From: Streptomyces hayashii | GTDB taxonomy: Bacteria; Actinomycetota; Actinomycetes; Streptomycetales; Streptomycetaceae | Assembly: GCF_024539815.1 (NCBI RefSeq) | Contig: NZ_JAHHIU010000112.1 | Span: forward strand, 1-51,520 | Reading direction: 5' to 3' | Length of the DNA stretch: 51,520 bases | Shown: positions 22,310-30,897 of the stretch, piece by piece | Numbering within the stretch: the stretch's first letter is position 1 | Layout of the letters: each line of letters opens with the position of its first letter | Position numbers and translations under genes: made by a program | Notes under the pieces: model-generated | Database searches by the model: none | What the model was told of the DNA's origin: nothing | The model's input: the letters and a program-made list of their open reading frames with translations, nothing else

Positions 22310-22628
22310 CTCTTCCCCCGGATCCTGGCCGTGCCACGGACTGGCGCGGCCCGACAACCCATCCTAGGGAAACGGCAATTGACGGCACCACCCATTGATC
22401 GACAGTTCCCCTGAAGGTGCCCACACCTGGCCGAAACGCGAGGCCGGAACGGCCGGGCCGGACCGGAGGCGCAGGCCGGAAGAGCTGGGACGCGGGCGCC
22501 GGGCCGTTCCGCCGGCCGGTCTGGCTGAGAACCGCCCCGGCATGCCCCGGCGAGCCCCGGCGGGCGGATGACATGAGCCGGAGCGTGGACTGTGTGTCCA
22601 GTCGCTGGACTCATGGTCTAATGGCGGT
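22310..22628. other. Divergent intergenic region
   Basis: I see no gene here. The palindrome at 22593-22613, next to the start of the rightward regulator, is the only clear element. Confidence 0.5.
22593..22613. promoter_or_regulatory. Palindromic operator candidate upstream of the YheO-like regulator
   Basis: Arms TG-N-GTCCAG and CTGGAC-N-CA surround a central TCG; 8 of 9 positions pair on each side. It ends 15 bases before the regulator ATG, so binding would block the transcript start. Autoregulation is inferred. Confidence 0.5.
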
Positions 22629-23342
22629 ATGGAGGCCACGGGAGCGAGCGGAGACCGGGAAGGCGAGCGGGACGCGATCCTGCGTGCGCTCGCGCCCGTC
22701 GTCGAAGGGATCGCGGCGACGTTCGGACCGGTCTGCGAGGTGGTCCTGCACGACTACCGGCGGCCGGAGCGGTCCGTGGCGGCCGTCGCCGGGTCCGTGA
22801 CGGGGCGGACGGTCGGCGGCGCGATGAGCGAGATCGGCATGCGGGTCCTCGCCCGCGGCGACGACGCCGTCGACGAGCTGAACTACGTCACGCGCACCGC
22901 CGCCGGGAAGCTGGTGAAGTCGTCCACGATGGTGCTGCGCGACTCGGCCGGCGCGGTGTTCGGCGCGCTGTGCGTCAACGTGGACGTCACGGAGGTGGAC
23001 CGGGTGCAGAGCCTGCTGACCGCGCTCGCGGGGTCGGCGGGAGCGCGGTCCGACACACCGGTGACCACGTTCGGCGACGACATCGACTCCGTCGTCGACG
23101 CCCTTCTCGACGCCCATCTCGCGCGTCAGGACCAGACCTGGGCCGGACTCGACGGCCCGCGCCGGCTGGCGCTCTTCCGAGGTCTGGACGAACGGGGCGT
23201 GTTCGCCGTGCGCCGCGCCGTCGAGCAGATCGCCGCCCGCCTCGGCATCTCCCGCGCCTCCGCCTACAACTATCTGTCCCGGTCCAGAGCCGCGCGCGAC
23301 GCCGACGGCTCCGACAGCACCCCCGAGGGAGCACACCCGTGA
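22629..23342 (+). CDS. YheO/DauR-like PAS and helix-turn-helix regulator
   Basis: The product is 237 residues. The N-terminal YheO-type PAS domain (about 15-125) reads LAPVVEGIAATFGPVCEVVL, then HDYRRPERSVAAVAGSVTGR and a KSSTMVLRD segment. The C-terminal HTH_22 (about 175-225) includes RRAVEQIAARLGISRASAYN. DauR of this family represses D-amino-acid catabolic genes. The stop overlaps the dehydratase start (GTGA), so the two are translationally coupled, suggesting that it senses the dehydratase's substrate. Confidence 0.88.
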   Translation: MEATGASGDREGERDAILRALAPVVEGIAATFGPVCEVVLHDYRRPERSVAAVAGSVTGRTVGGAMSEIGMRVLARGDDAVDELNYVTRTAAGKLVKSSTMVLRDSAGAVFGALCVNVDVTEVDRVQSLLTALAGSAGARSDTPVTTFGDDIDSVVDALLDAHLARQDQTWAGLDGPRRLALFRGLDERGVFAVRRAVEQIAARLGISRASAYNYLSRSRAARDADGSDSTPEGAHP

Positions 23343-24319
23343 CGACCACACCCCTGCCGATCACCCTCGACGACGTGCGCGACGCGGCCGTCCGCCTCAA
23401 GGGCGTCGCCCACCGCACGCCCGTGCTCCGCTCCCGCACCCTCGACCGGACGGTGGGCGCCGAGGTCCTCCTGAAGTGCGAGAACTTCCAGCGCGTCGGC
23501 GCCTTCAAGTTCCGCGGCGCCTACAACGCGGCTTCCCGGCTGGCCCCCGAACAGCTCGCCCGGGGCATCGCCGCGTACTCCTCCGGCAACCACGCCCAGG
23601 CCGTCGCACTGGCCGCGCGTGAGCTCGGCGCCACCGCCGTGATCGTCATGCCCGAGGACGCACCGCGCTCCAAGCGGGCCGCGACGGAGGCCTACGGCGC
23701 CGAGATCGTGACGTACGACCGCTACAGCGGCGACCGGGTGGCCGTCGCCGAGGCGCTGGCCGCCGACCGGGGCCTGGCGCTGATCCCGCCCTACGAGCAC
23801 CCGCACGTGATGGCGGGCCAGGGCACCGCCGCACTGGAACTCCTGGAGGAGGCGGGGGAGCTGGACGCCCTGCTCGTGCCGGTCGGCGGCGGCGGGCTCA
23901 TCGCCGGCAGCGCGACCGCGGTCAAGGGTCTGCGGCCGGGCGTCCGCGTCGTCGGCGTGGAACCGGAGGACGGGGACGACACCAAGCGGTCGCTGGAGGC
24001 GGGCCGGCGCATCGAGGTCCCGGTGCCGCGGACCATCGCCGACGGCCAGGCCGTGCACGTCCCCGGAGAGCTGACCTTCTCGGTGAACCGGCGGCTCGTG
24101 GACGAGATCGCCCTGGTCTCGGACGACGAGATCCGCTCGGCCATGCGGTTCGCGTTCGAGCGCCTCAAGATCGTCATGGAGCCCAGCGGCGCCACCGGTC
24201 TCGCCGCCCTGCTCGCCGGCCGGGTCGTGGCTCCCGGCCGCCGGATCGGTGTGATCGTCTCCGGCGGCAACGTCGACGCCGCCCGCTTCGCCGAGCTGTG
24301 CGGCGGCGACGAGGTCTGA
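23339..24319 (+). CDS. PLP-dependent threonine/serine dehydratase
   Basis: The product is 326 residues from the GTG at 23339. The PLP lysine is K57 in FKFRGAYN. SSGNHAQAVA, the glycine loop VGGGGL and PSGATG near the C-terminus define the fold type II dehydratase/serine racemase group. There is no C-terminal ACT domain, so it is not the isoleucine-inhibited biosynthetic form. A catabolic threonine, serine or hydroxyaspartate dehydratase, or a serine racemase, is possible. Coupling to a DauR-like regulator favours amino-acid catabolism. Confidence 0.88.
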   Translation: MTTTPLPITLDDVRDAAVRLKGVAHRTPVLRSRTLDRTVGAEVLLKCENFQRVGAFKFRGAYNAASRLAPEQLARGIAAYSSGNHAQAVALAARELGATAVIVMPEDAPRSKRAATEAYGAEIVTYDRYSGDRVAVAEALAADRGLALIPPYEHPHVMAGQGTAALELLEEAGELDALLVPVGGGGLIAGSATAVKGLRPGVRVVGVEPEDGDDTKRSLEAGRRIEVPVPRTIADGQAVHVPGELTFSVNRRLVDEIALVSDDEIRSAMRFAFERLKIVMEPSGATGLAALLAGRVVAPGRRIGVIVSGGNVDAARFAELCGGDEV

Positions 24320-24326
24320 GGTCCTG

Positions 24327-24341
24327 CCGCCCGGATGGCGG
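24327..24341 (+). terminator. Small hairpin after the dehydratase gene
   Basis: CCGCC/GGCGG with a 5-base loop CGGAT, 8 bases after the stop. It is weak. Confidence 0.35.
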
Positions 24342-24458
24342 CCCCCGCTGGACAGGCGGACGATGGAGGCGTAGGGGCGCGGCTTCCACCGGTGCCGTCC
24401 AGGTCCCGGGGAGACCGGCCCCGGCCGTGGTCGAGCGCGGCCGGAAGGGAGGAGCGTC

Positions 24459-24818
24459 ATGATGGAAGTGAAGACGCTCGACAAGCCGGACGAGCGCCGC
24501 GATTTCCCGCGCGGCCACATCGAGGCCGTCCATATGACGGGGCTCGACTTCGCCGTGGCGACCTTCGAGCCCGGCTGGCGCTGGACCGAGTCGCTCGCGT
24601 CGATCGCGGGCACCGCCACCTGCATGATCCACCACAACGGCTATGTCGTCTCCGGACGCATGCACATCACGATGGACGACGGCGGCGAGGCCGAAGTGGG
24701 CCCGGGCGACGTCTTCGTGGTCCCGCCCGGCCACGACGCCTGGGTGGTGGGCGACGAACAGTGCGTGGTGTACGACTTCGCCGGGGCGATGGCGAAGGAC
24801 TACGCGAAGGCCGACTAG
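24459..24818 (+). CDS. Cupin-domain protein
   Basis: The product is 119 residues, with GGGAGGAG just before ATGATG (24462 is an alternative start). The barrel motifs are GYVVSGRMHITMDDGGEAEV and GPGDVFVVPPGHDAWVVGDE. The His of the second motif and the HH of CMIHHNG may bind a metal. It is a stand-alone single-domain cupin; substrate unknown. It lies 139 bases after the dehydratase on the same strand. Confidence 0.85.
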   Translation: MMEVKTLDKPDERRDFPRGHIEAVHMTGLDFAVATFEPGWRWTESLASIAGTATCMIHHNGYVVSGRMHITMDDGGEAEVGPGDVFVVPPGHDAWVVGDEQCVVYDFAGAMAKDYAKAD

Positions 24819-24933
24819 ACGTATTGATCACGAGCTGGGCGGGAGAACGGGAGAGAAGGACCGAAGAGGGAGAGGGGCGCGGCGAGTAAGGGATCCACGG
24901 GGTCGACGGCTGGAGGGGGCAGGCCGCTTCGGG

Positions 24934-26286
24934 TCAGATGGGGAGCAGGCGGCCGGTGAGCTCGCCGAGTTGGCGCGCGTTGCGGCATTCGTGCATCGCC
25001 ACCAGCTCGGCGTACTCCGGGGCGGCCGAGTCGCCGGTGCCCCACAGGGAACGCGGCTCCGGGTTCAACCAGTACATCCGGCGGGCCCGTTCGGAGATCT
25101 CCCGTACGGACGACAGGTTCGGGTCGCTCATGTTGGTGCGCGCGTCCCCGAGGACGAACACCGTCGTGCGGGGCCCGACGGCCGCGCCGTAGCGCTGGGC
25201 GAACTCGCCCAGGGCGACGCCGTAGTCGCTGCTGCCGTGGTAGCCCGTCACCGTGGCCTCTGCCCGGATGCGGGCGCCGAGATCCTCCGGATCGGCGGCG
25301 CCGTGCTCCAGCAGCCCCGTCACCTCGTCGATCCGGTTGACGAAGGCGAACACGCGGAGCTTGCTGAACTGGTCGTGCAGCGCCTGCACCAGCAGCATCG
25401 TGAAGTCGGAGAACCCCGACACCGAGCCCGACACGTCGCACAGCAGCACCAGTTCGGGGCGGACCGGGCGACGGCGGCGCAGTACGGGCCGCATGGGCAC
25501 CCCGCCCGTCGACAGCGAGCCGCGCAGCGTGCGCCGCAGATCGATCGTGCCCCGGGCGGCCCTGCGGCGACGCGCCGCCATGCGGGTGGCCAGTCTGCGG
25601 GCGAGAGGCTGCACCGTGCGCCGGAGTTCGGCCAGCCGGTCCTTTCCCGCGTACAGGAAGTCGACCCGGTCGGCGGTCGGCGCCACCGCCCGCCGGGCGA
25701 TCTCGTCGCGTCCCCGCCGTTCCGCGACCCGGCGCCGTGCCTCCTGGGCGACCAGGGCGCGGAAGGACTCGATGCGGCGCCGGATCTCGTCCTCCAGGAG
25801 CCGGTCGGCGAAGCCGGAACCACCGCCACGGGCCCGGACGTCGTCCCGCACGCGCGCCAGCAGCGTCTGCGGGCGCAGCCGTTCGAGCGTCTGGTGCGAC
25901 GACCAGCCGTCGGTGCCCGGTGAGCTCCCGTACCCGCCGAGCCCGTCGACCGCCTCGATCGCCAGCCGGGCCAGCAGCGCCTCGTCGTCCGCGGCGAGCG
26001 CGGCCGCCAGCCGGTCGCGCAGGTCGTCCCGGTCGCCGGGCTCGTCCTGCGGCGCGCCGACGCCGTACGGGAAGTACAGGTCGAAGACGGTGTCGAACAC
26101 CCGCCGCTGGTCCGTGGAGTGCAGGAGCGTCGCGGCCAGGCCTTCGCGCAGCAGTCCGCGGTCGGCGAAGCCCAGGGCCGCCGCGGCCTCGGCGGCGTCG
26201 ACCGTCTCACCGGTGCCGACGCGGACGCCGTGTGCGCGCAGCGCGGCGACGAAGCCGACGAGGCGGTCGGCGACCTCGGCGCTCAC
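24934..26286 (-). CDS. CoxE-like VWA-domain protein
   Basis: The product is 450 residues from a GTG that overlaps the stop of the upstream MoxR gene (GTGA). The long helical, Arg-rich N-terminal region is followed by a von Willebrand A domain with the MIDAS motif CDVSGSVSGFSDF at about residue 282. The C-terminal ARTNMSDPNLSSVREISERA segment and the final CRNARQLGELTGRLLP are usual for actinobacterial CoxE-like proteins. Such VWA proteins work with MoxR ATPases as chaperones that insert cofactors or remodel protein complexes. No specific client is encoded nearby. Confidence 0.88.
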   Translation of the reverse strand: MSAEVADRLVGFVAALRAHGVRVGTGETVDAAEAAAALGFADRGLLREGLAATLLHSTDQRRVFDTVFDLYFPYGVGAPQDEPGDRDDLRDRLAAALAADDEALLARLAIEAVDGLGGYGSSPGTDGWSSHQTLERLRPQTLLARVRDDVRARGGGSGFADRLLEDEIRRRIESFRALVAQEARRRVAERRGRDEIARRAVAPTADRVDFLYAGKDRLAELRRTVQPLARRLATRMAARRRRAARGTIDLRRTLRGSLSTGGVPMRPVLRRRRPVRPELVLLCDVSGSVSGFSDFTMLLVQALHDQFSKLRVFAFVNRIDEVTGLLEHGAADPEDLGARIRAEATVTGYHGSSDYGVALGEFAQRYGAAVGPRTTVFVLGDARTNMSDPNLSSVREISERARRMYWLNPEPRSLWGTGDSAAPEYAELVAMHECRNARQLGELTGRLLPI

Positions 26287-27176
26287 CCGGCGTCCAGGTC
26301 GAGCTTCGCGCCGGCCTTGAGGATGTCGTCCTGGTGCTTGAGGATCACGCCGAGCGTCTCGTGCACGACGTCCTCGTCGAGGGCGTCCGCGCCGAGCGCG
26401 AGCAGGGTGCGCGCCCAGTCGATCGTCTCGGCGACGGAGGGGGCCTTGCGCAGGTCCATCGCGCGCAGCGCGCCGACCACCCGGACCACCGACTCGGCCA
26501 GCGCCGCGCCGATCCCGGGCACCTTCAGCCGGACGATGCGGCGCTCCAACTCCTCCTCGGGGAAGCCGATGTGCAGGAACAGACAGCGTCGGCGCAGCGC
26601 CTCGGACAGTTCCCGGCTCGCGTTGGAGGTGAGGACGACGAACGGGCGGCGGGTCGCGGTGACGGTGCCCAGCTCCGGGACGGTGATCTGGAAGTCGCTG
26701 AGCACCTCCAGAAGCAGTCCCTCCACCTCGACGTCGGCCTTGTCGGTCTCGTCGATCAGCAGGACGGTCGGCTCGTCGCCGCGGATCGCTGTCAGCAGCG
26801 GACGCGGGAGGAGGAACTCCTCGCTGAAGATGTCGGTGCGGGTCTCGTCCCAGGTCTCGTCACGGCCCGCGCTGATGCGCAGCAACTGCTTGGCGTGGTT
26901 CCACTCGTACAGCGCCCGGGACTCGTCGACGCCCTCGTAACACTGCAGCCGGACCAGCCGGGCCTGCGCCACCTGGGCCACGGCCTTGGCGAGTTCGGTC
27001 TTGCCGACCCCGGCGGGGCCCTCCACGAGCAGCGGTTTGCCGAGCCGGTCGGCGAGGAAGACGGTCGTGGCGACGGCGGGGGAGGCCAGGTAGCCGCTCT
27101 CCGCCAGGCGGGCGGAGACATCGTCGACGGATGTGAACAACGGGTCCTCCGAGCGGTCGGCGCGGGTCGCGGGCAT
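26283..27176 (-). CDS. MoxR-family AAA+ ATPase
   Basis: The product is 297 residues from the ATG at 27176. Walker A is EGPAGVGKTE, Walker B is VLLIDETDKAD, sensor 1 lies in VVLTSNASRELSEALRRRC, and an arginine finger region follows. DDVSARLAESGYLASPAVAT is the usual start of this subgroup. The open frame reaches a GTG at 27218, but the first 14 residues there are not typical. A promoter close to the ATG suggests a nearly leaderless transcript. It is coupled to the VWA gene. Confidence 0.9.
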   Translation of the reverse strand: MPATRADRSEDPLFTSVDDVSARLAESGYLASPAVATTVFLADRLGKPLLVEGPAGVGKTELAKAVAQVAQARLVRLQCYEGVDESRALYEWNHAKQLLRISAGRDETWDETRTDIFSEEFLLPRPLLTAIRGDEPTVLLIDETDKADVEVEGLLLEVLSDFQITVPELGTVTATRRPFVVLTSNASRELSEALRRRCLFLHIGFPEEELERRIVRLKVPGIGAALAESVVRVVGALRAMDLRKAPSVAETIDWARTLLALGADALDEDVVHETLGVILKHQDDILKAGAKLDLDAG

Positions 27177-27180
27177 GATC

Positions 27181-27217
27181 CGGTCACTATCTAAGCGCTT
27201 GTTCACCTCCTTTGTCA
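27181..27217 (-). promoter_or_regulatory. Predicted promoter and orphan Shine-Dalgarno of the moxR gene
   Basis: Reading leftward, TGACAA (27217-27212), 18 bases and TAGATA (27193-27188) make a promoter whose start point would be about 5 bases before the ATG at 27176. A perfect AAAGGAGG lies inside the spacer, but no start codon follows it at a usual distance. Confidence 0.45.
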
Positions 27218-27262
27218 CCAGAGCGGGGACCGTTGTCGGTGGTAAGCGGTACGTTGCGGATC

Positions 27263-27832
27263 ATGGGTGTGTATCTGGTGAGCGTGGACGCGCGGGAGTG
27301 GCTCGGACAGCACGAGGGCGGGCACGGAGAGACCGCCGCCGCGCTGAACGAGGAGTTGCGGCGGCGAGGACAGCCGCCGTACCTGCCGGGGGAGCCCGGC
27401 GGCAGCGGCTGGTTCGAGGAGAAGATGAGCCCCTCCATGGAGGGGTTCGCCGCGCTGTGCCGGGCGCATCTGACCCGGGCCGAGGAGGAGACCCTCTCCG
27501 GATGGTCCGTGCTGGTGCCGCTCTTCCTCGACCGGGAGATCGAGCTGCCGATCGGCACCTCGTACAGCGACGAGACGCTGGTGGCGGGAGCGCCGCAGGT
27601 CCTCGCGATCGCGGAGCGGCTCGCCGCCGTCCTCGGCCTGCCGCTGGACGCGATACCGGTGACCGGGAACCTCGAACTGACCCTGTGGTTCCTGGACGGG
27701 GAGGGGCGCGAGGTCGCCGCCGCCCGCCCCGGGCCGTGGGCCGAGGACCTGGACGCCTCCTTCTATGCGGCGGTGTACCTGCGGGCCGCCCAGTACTCCC
27801 TGCGGCACGGCTGCCCGATGGTCTACTCCTGA
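27263..27832 (+). CDS. Hypothetical protein, unrecognised family
   Basis: The ATG at 27263 gives 189 residues (MGVYLVSVDAREWLGQHEGG). It is divergent from the MoxR gene with 86 bases between start codons. No signal peptide, membrane segment or known motif is visible. The chain is mixed alpha/beta with conserved-looking segments SWSVLVPLFLDREIELPIGT-like and SFYAAVYLRAAQYSLRHGCP. Function is unknown. Confidence 0.7.
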   Translation: MGVYLVSVDAREWLGQHEGGHGETAAALNEELRRRGQPPYLPGEPGGSGWFEEKMSPSMEGFAALCRAHLTRAEEETLSGWSVLVPLFLDREIELPIGTSYSDETLVAGAPQVLAIAERLAAVLGLPLDAIPVTGNLELTLWFLDGEGREVAAARPGPWAEDLDASFYAAVYLRAAQYSLRHGCPMVYS

Positions 27833-27885
27833 GCCTCGGGGAGAGCCCGTGTCACGGATCGCGTTCCGACGCCCGCGGACGGTGG

Positions 27886-27921
27886 CGCGGGGCCCGGCGG
27901 TCGAACCGCCCGAGCCCCGCG
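27886..27921. terminator. Bidirectional terminator between convergent genes
   Basis: Two nested stems, CGCGGGGC/GCCCCGCG outside and GGCGGT/ACCGCC inside with loop CGA, form a long hairpin. It lies between the rightward hypothetical gene and the end of the leftward lut genes and would serve both. Confidence 0.75.
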
Positions 27922-27945
27922 ACCCGTGAACCGGCACGACATGGG

Positions 27946-28587
27946 TCAGCCGACGAGGATCACCTCCAGGGTGCGCGGACCGTGCACACCCTCCACCCGG
28001 TCCAGCTCGATGTCGCTGGTCGCCGAGGGCCCCGAGATCCACGTCGACGGACGTCCCGGATCGAGTCGTTCGAGTGCCTGCGGCACCGAGGACACCACCT
28101 GGCCGGGCGTGCGCACCACGCAGATGTGGTGATCGGGGACCAGGGTGATGCGGCGCCGGCCCTGATCCGGTCCGCCGTCCAGCACGATCGTGCCGGTCTC
28201 GGCGACGGCCACCGCGCACGCCGTCACCACGCTGTCCACCTCGTCGAGTTCGTGCGGGCCGCTCTCCGCACGGTCCGCCACCCGTACGACGTCCGCCTGC
28301 GCAAGCCATGTCTCGTCGAGCCCCGACGGCACGAGCACGGTCGCCGCCTTCCGCTCCGCGAGCAACCGGGCCAGCAGAGCGGGCAGTCCGCCCTCGTCGC
28401 ACCGGTGCACGATCGCCCGGTAGTCCGCCAGGTGCTCCGCCAGCAGTTCCACCGTCTCCTCCACCCCGCGCTCGCCGTGTTCGCGCAGATAGTCGCGTGC
28501 CACGGCGTCCTCGTACGGGGTGTCGTCCGGCGGCACGTCGGCCAGCGCGCGCCGCACCCGGCCCAGGATCAGTTCCCTGCTGCTCAC
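27946..28587 (-). CDS. lutC: Lactate utilization protein C (LUD domain)
   Basis: The GTG at 28587 gives 213 residues and overlaps the lutB stop (GTGA). The LUD domain shows VLVPSGLDETWLAQADVV, AVAETGTIVLDGGPDQGRR and LVPDHHICVV, with a C-terminal TWISGPSATSDIEL. LutC is part of the LutABC complex that oxidises L-lactate to pyruvate with iron-sulfur proteins. It ends the leftward gene set that starts with rhaI. Confidence 0.93.
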   Translation of the reverse strand: MSSRELILGRVRRALADVPPDDTPYEDAVARDYLREHGERGVEETVELLAEHLADYRAIVHRCDEGGLPALLARLLAERKAATVLVPSGLDETWLAQADVVRVADRAESGPHELDEVDSVVTACAVAVAETGTIVLDGGPDQGRRRITLVPDHHICVVRTPGQVVSSVPQALERLDPGRPSTWISGPSATSDIELDRVEGVHGPRTLEVILVG

Positions 28588-30071
28588 TTCGCCGTCCTTT
28601 CCTCGGCGCTGCCGCCGTTCGTCCGCTGCCACCAGTCGCGGAACGGCTCCGCGGGCACGGCCGGCAGATCGCGCGTGGCGCTCCACGCCCTGCCGGGTCC
28701 GGGCAGGGCCCGGGGGTGCAGACCGCGCGTGCGCGACGCCAGCCGCTGCCCCGCGCGCAGCGCGCCGGGGCGGGAGAAGGCCCAGCGCGCCGCCCGCATC
28801 GCCGCCCGCTCGGCGGCGTGGCCCTTGGCCGGCTTCAGCACCACCTTGTTGCCCGCCAGCGTGACCGGTCCGCCCTCGACGACGCGCTCGCGCAGGTGCA
28901 CCAGCACCTCCGGGATGTCGATCGCGACCGGGCACACCTCGTAGCAGGCGCCGCACAGCGAGGAGGCGTACGGCAGTGAGGCGTCGATCTCGCTCCCGAT
29001 GCCCCGGAGCTGGGGGCTGAGGATCGCGCCGATCGGGCCCGGGTACACCGAGCCATAGGCATGGCCCCCGGCCCGCTCGTACACCGGGCACACGTTCAGA
29101 CAGGCCGAGCAGCGGATGCAGCGCAGCGCCTGGCGGCCGACCTCGTCGGCGAGGGTGTCGGTGCGGCCGTTGTCCAGCAGCACCAGGTGGAAGGTGCGCG
29201 GCCCGTCGCCGTCCGTCGTGCCGGTCCACGTCGACGTGTACGGGTTCATGCGCTCGGCCGTCGACGAGCGGGGCAGCGTCTGGAGGAAGACCTCCAGGTC
29301 GCGCCAGGTCGGCACGATCTTCTCGATGCCGACGACGGAGATCAGCGTCTCCGGCAGGGTCAGGCACATGCGGCCGTTGCCCTCGGACTCGACGACCACC
29401 AGGGTCCCGGTCTCGGCGACCATGAAGTTCGCGCCGGAGACGCCGACCTTCGCCCGCAGGAACTTCTCGCGCAGATGGAGCCGGGCCGCCTCGGCGAGCT
29501 CGGCGGGCGTGTCGGTGAGGCCCTCCGGGGCCGGACGGCCCCACTCGCCCATCTCCGCCCGGAAGATGTCCCGGATCTCGCCCCGGTTGCGGTGGATGGC
29601 CGGGACCAGGATGTGCGAGGGGCGGTCCTTGCCCAACTGCACGATCAGCTCGGCGAGATCGGTCTCGTAGGCCCGGATGCCCTCGGCCTCCAGCGCCTCG
29701 TTGAGCCCGATCTCCTGCGTCGCCATGGACTTGACCTTGACGACCTCCGACTCGCCCGTCTCCTTGACCAGACGGGTGACGATCCGGTTGGCCTCGTCCG
29801 CGTCCGCCGCCCAGTGGACCGTGCCGCCGGCCGCGGTGACCGCCTCCTCCAACTGCACGAGGTACCGGTCGAGGCGGCTCAGGGTGTGGTCCTTGATCCG
29901 CCTGCCCGCCTCCCGCAGCTCCGCCCAGTCCGACACCTCCGCCACCGCCGCCGCGCGCTTGGCGCGGATGGTGTGCGTGGCGTGCCGCAGATTGCCGCGC
30001 AGGGTGGGGTCGGCGACCGCCTCGCGTGCGGCCTTCGGGAACGCCGGCATCCCGACGAACGTCCCGCTCAC
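28584..30071 (-). CDS. lutB: Lactate utilization iron-sulfur protein B
   Basis: The GTG at 30071 overlaps the lutA stop and gives 495 residues. The N-terminal LUD domain has VVKVKSMATQEIGLNEALEA and FMVAETGTLVVVESEGNGR. Two ferredoxin-type clusters follow, CIRCSACLNVCP (about 317-328) and CGACYEVCP (about 372-380). The C-terminal tail is basic. LutB transfers electrons in L-lactate oxidation. The gene is coupled at both ends. Confidence 0.95.
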   Translation of the reverse strand: MSGTFVGMPAFPKAAREAVADPTLRGNLRHATHTIRAKRAAAVAEVSDWAELREAGRRIKDHTLSRLDRYLVQLEEAVTAAGGTVHWAADADEANRIVTRLVKETGESEVVKVKSMATQEIGLNEALEAEGIRAYETDLAELIVQLGKDRPSHILVPAIHRNRGEIRDIFRAEMGEWGRPAPEGLTDTPAELAEAARLHLREKFLRAKVGVSGANFMVAETGTLVVVESEGNGRMCLTLPETLISVVGIEKIVPTWRDLEVFLQTLPRSSTAERMNPYTSTWTGTTDGDGPRTFHLVLLDNGRTDTLADEVGRQALRCIRCSACLNVCPVYERAGGHAYGSVYPGPIGAILSPQLRGIGSEIDASLPYASSLCGACYEVCPVAIDIPEVLVHLRERVVEGGPVTLAGNKVVLKPAKGHAAERAAMRAARWAFSRPGALRAGQRLASRTRGLHPRALPGPGRAWSATRDLPAVPAEPFRDWWQRTNGGSAEERTAK

Positions 30072-30823
30072 AGCGCCGGCTCCCGTTCCGTGCTCGCCAG
30101 GATCTCCGCGATGTGCACCGGCCGCATGCCGGTCCGCAGCCGGGTCATGGTCCCGCCGATGTGCATCAGACAGGAGTTGTCGGCCGCGCACAGCACCTGC
30201 GCGCCCGTCGACTCGGCGTTGCGGACCTTGTCGGCGCCCATCGCCGCCGAGACGTCCGCGTTCTTCAGCGCGAAGGTGCCGCCGAAGCCGCAGCACTCGT
30301 CGGCCCCCGGCAGTTCGACCAGCTCCAGGCCCTCCACGGCCTGGAGCAGCCGGCGGGGCCGGTCCCCGAGCCCCAGCCCGCGCAGCCCGTGACACGTCGG
30401 GTGGTAGGTCACCGTGTGGGGGTAGTACGCGCCGACGTCGGTCACCCCGAGCACGTCGACCAGGAACTCGGTGAGCTCGTAGGTCTTGGGGACCACCGGG
30501 GCCAGAGTGGCGGCCAGCGCGTCTCCGCGCCCCTCGGCCCGAGCGCGCTCGCCCATCCGCGGATACAGCTCCCGCACCATCGCCCCGCACGACCCGGACG
30601 GCGTCACGATGGCCTCGTACTCTCCGAAGACATCGGAGAAATGCCGGGCCAGCGGTTCGGCCTCATGGCGGTAACCGGTGTTGTAGTGCGCCTGCCCGCA
30701 GCAGGTCTGCGCCATCGGGAAGTCGACCTCCACACCCAGCCTGGTCAGCAGTTTCACCACGGCGCGGCCGGTGTCCGGATAGAGCGTGTCGTTGACACAG
30801 GTCAGGAACAGTGCGACACGCAT
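30068..30823 (-). CDS. lutA: Lactate utilization protein A (CCG-domain Fe-S oxidoreductase subunit)
   Basis: The product is 251 residues, with AAAGGAG 6 bases before the ATG. Two cysteine-rich CCG motifs are seen, QTCCGQAHYNTG and DECCGFGGTFAL, with CVNDTLYP and YHPTCHGLRGL. They bind Fe-S clusters in the LutABC L-lactate oxidase. The start lies 74 bases after the rhaB stop on the same strand, with a small hairpin between. Confidence 0.95.
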   Translation of the reverse strand: MRVALFLTCVNDTLYPDTGRAVVKLLTRLGVEVDFPMAQTCCGQAHYNTGYRHEAEPLARHFSDVFGEYEAIVTPSGSCGAMVRELYPRMGERARAEGRGDALAATLAPVVPKTYELTEFLVDVLGVTDVGAYYPHTVTYHPTCHGLRGLGLGDRPRRLLQAVEGLELVELPGADECCGFGGTFALKNADVSAAMGADKVRNAESTGAQVLCAADNSCLMHIGGTMTRLRTGMRPVHIAEILASTEREPAL

Positions 30824-30880
30824 CGCGGCTCCTTTTGAGATAGGTCATCGGATGGGTGAAGAGTAGACCGGTGCGGCGCT

Positions 30881-30895
30881 CCGGGGGAGACCCGG
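30881..30895 (-). terminator. Short hairpin between rhaB and lutA
   Basis: CCGGG/CCCGG with a 5-base loop just after the rhaB stop. It is weak; partial termination or RNA processing between the rha and lut parts is possible. Confidence 0.3.
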
Positions 30896-30897
30896 GC

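Noticed and set aside
28308..28979. Rightward 223-codon frame over lutB/lutC
   Set aside because: Shadow of lutBC with random Arg/Ala/Pro composition.
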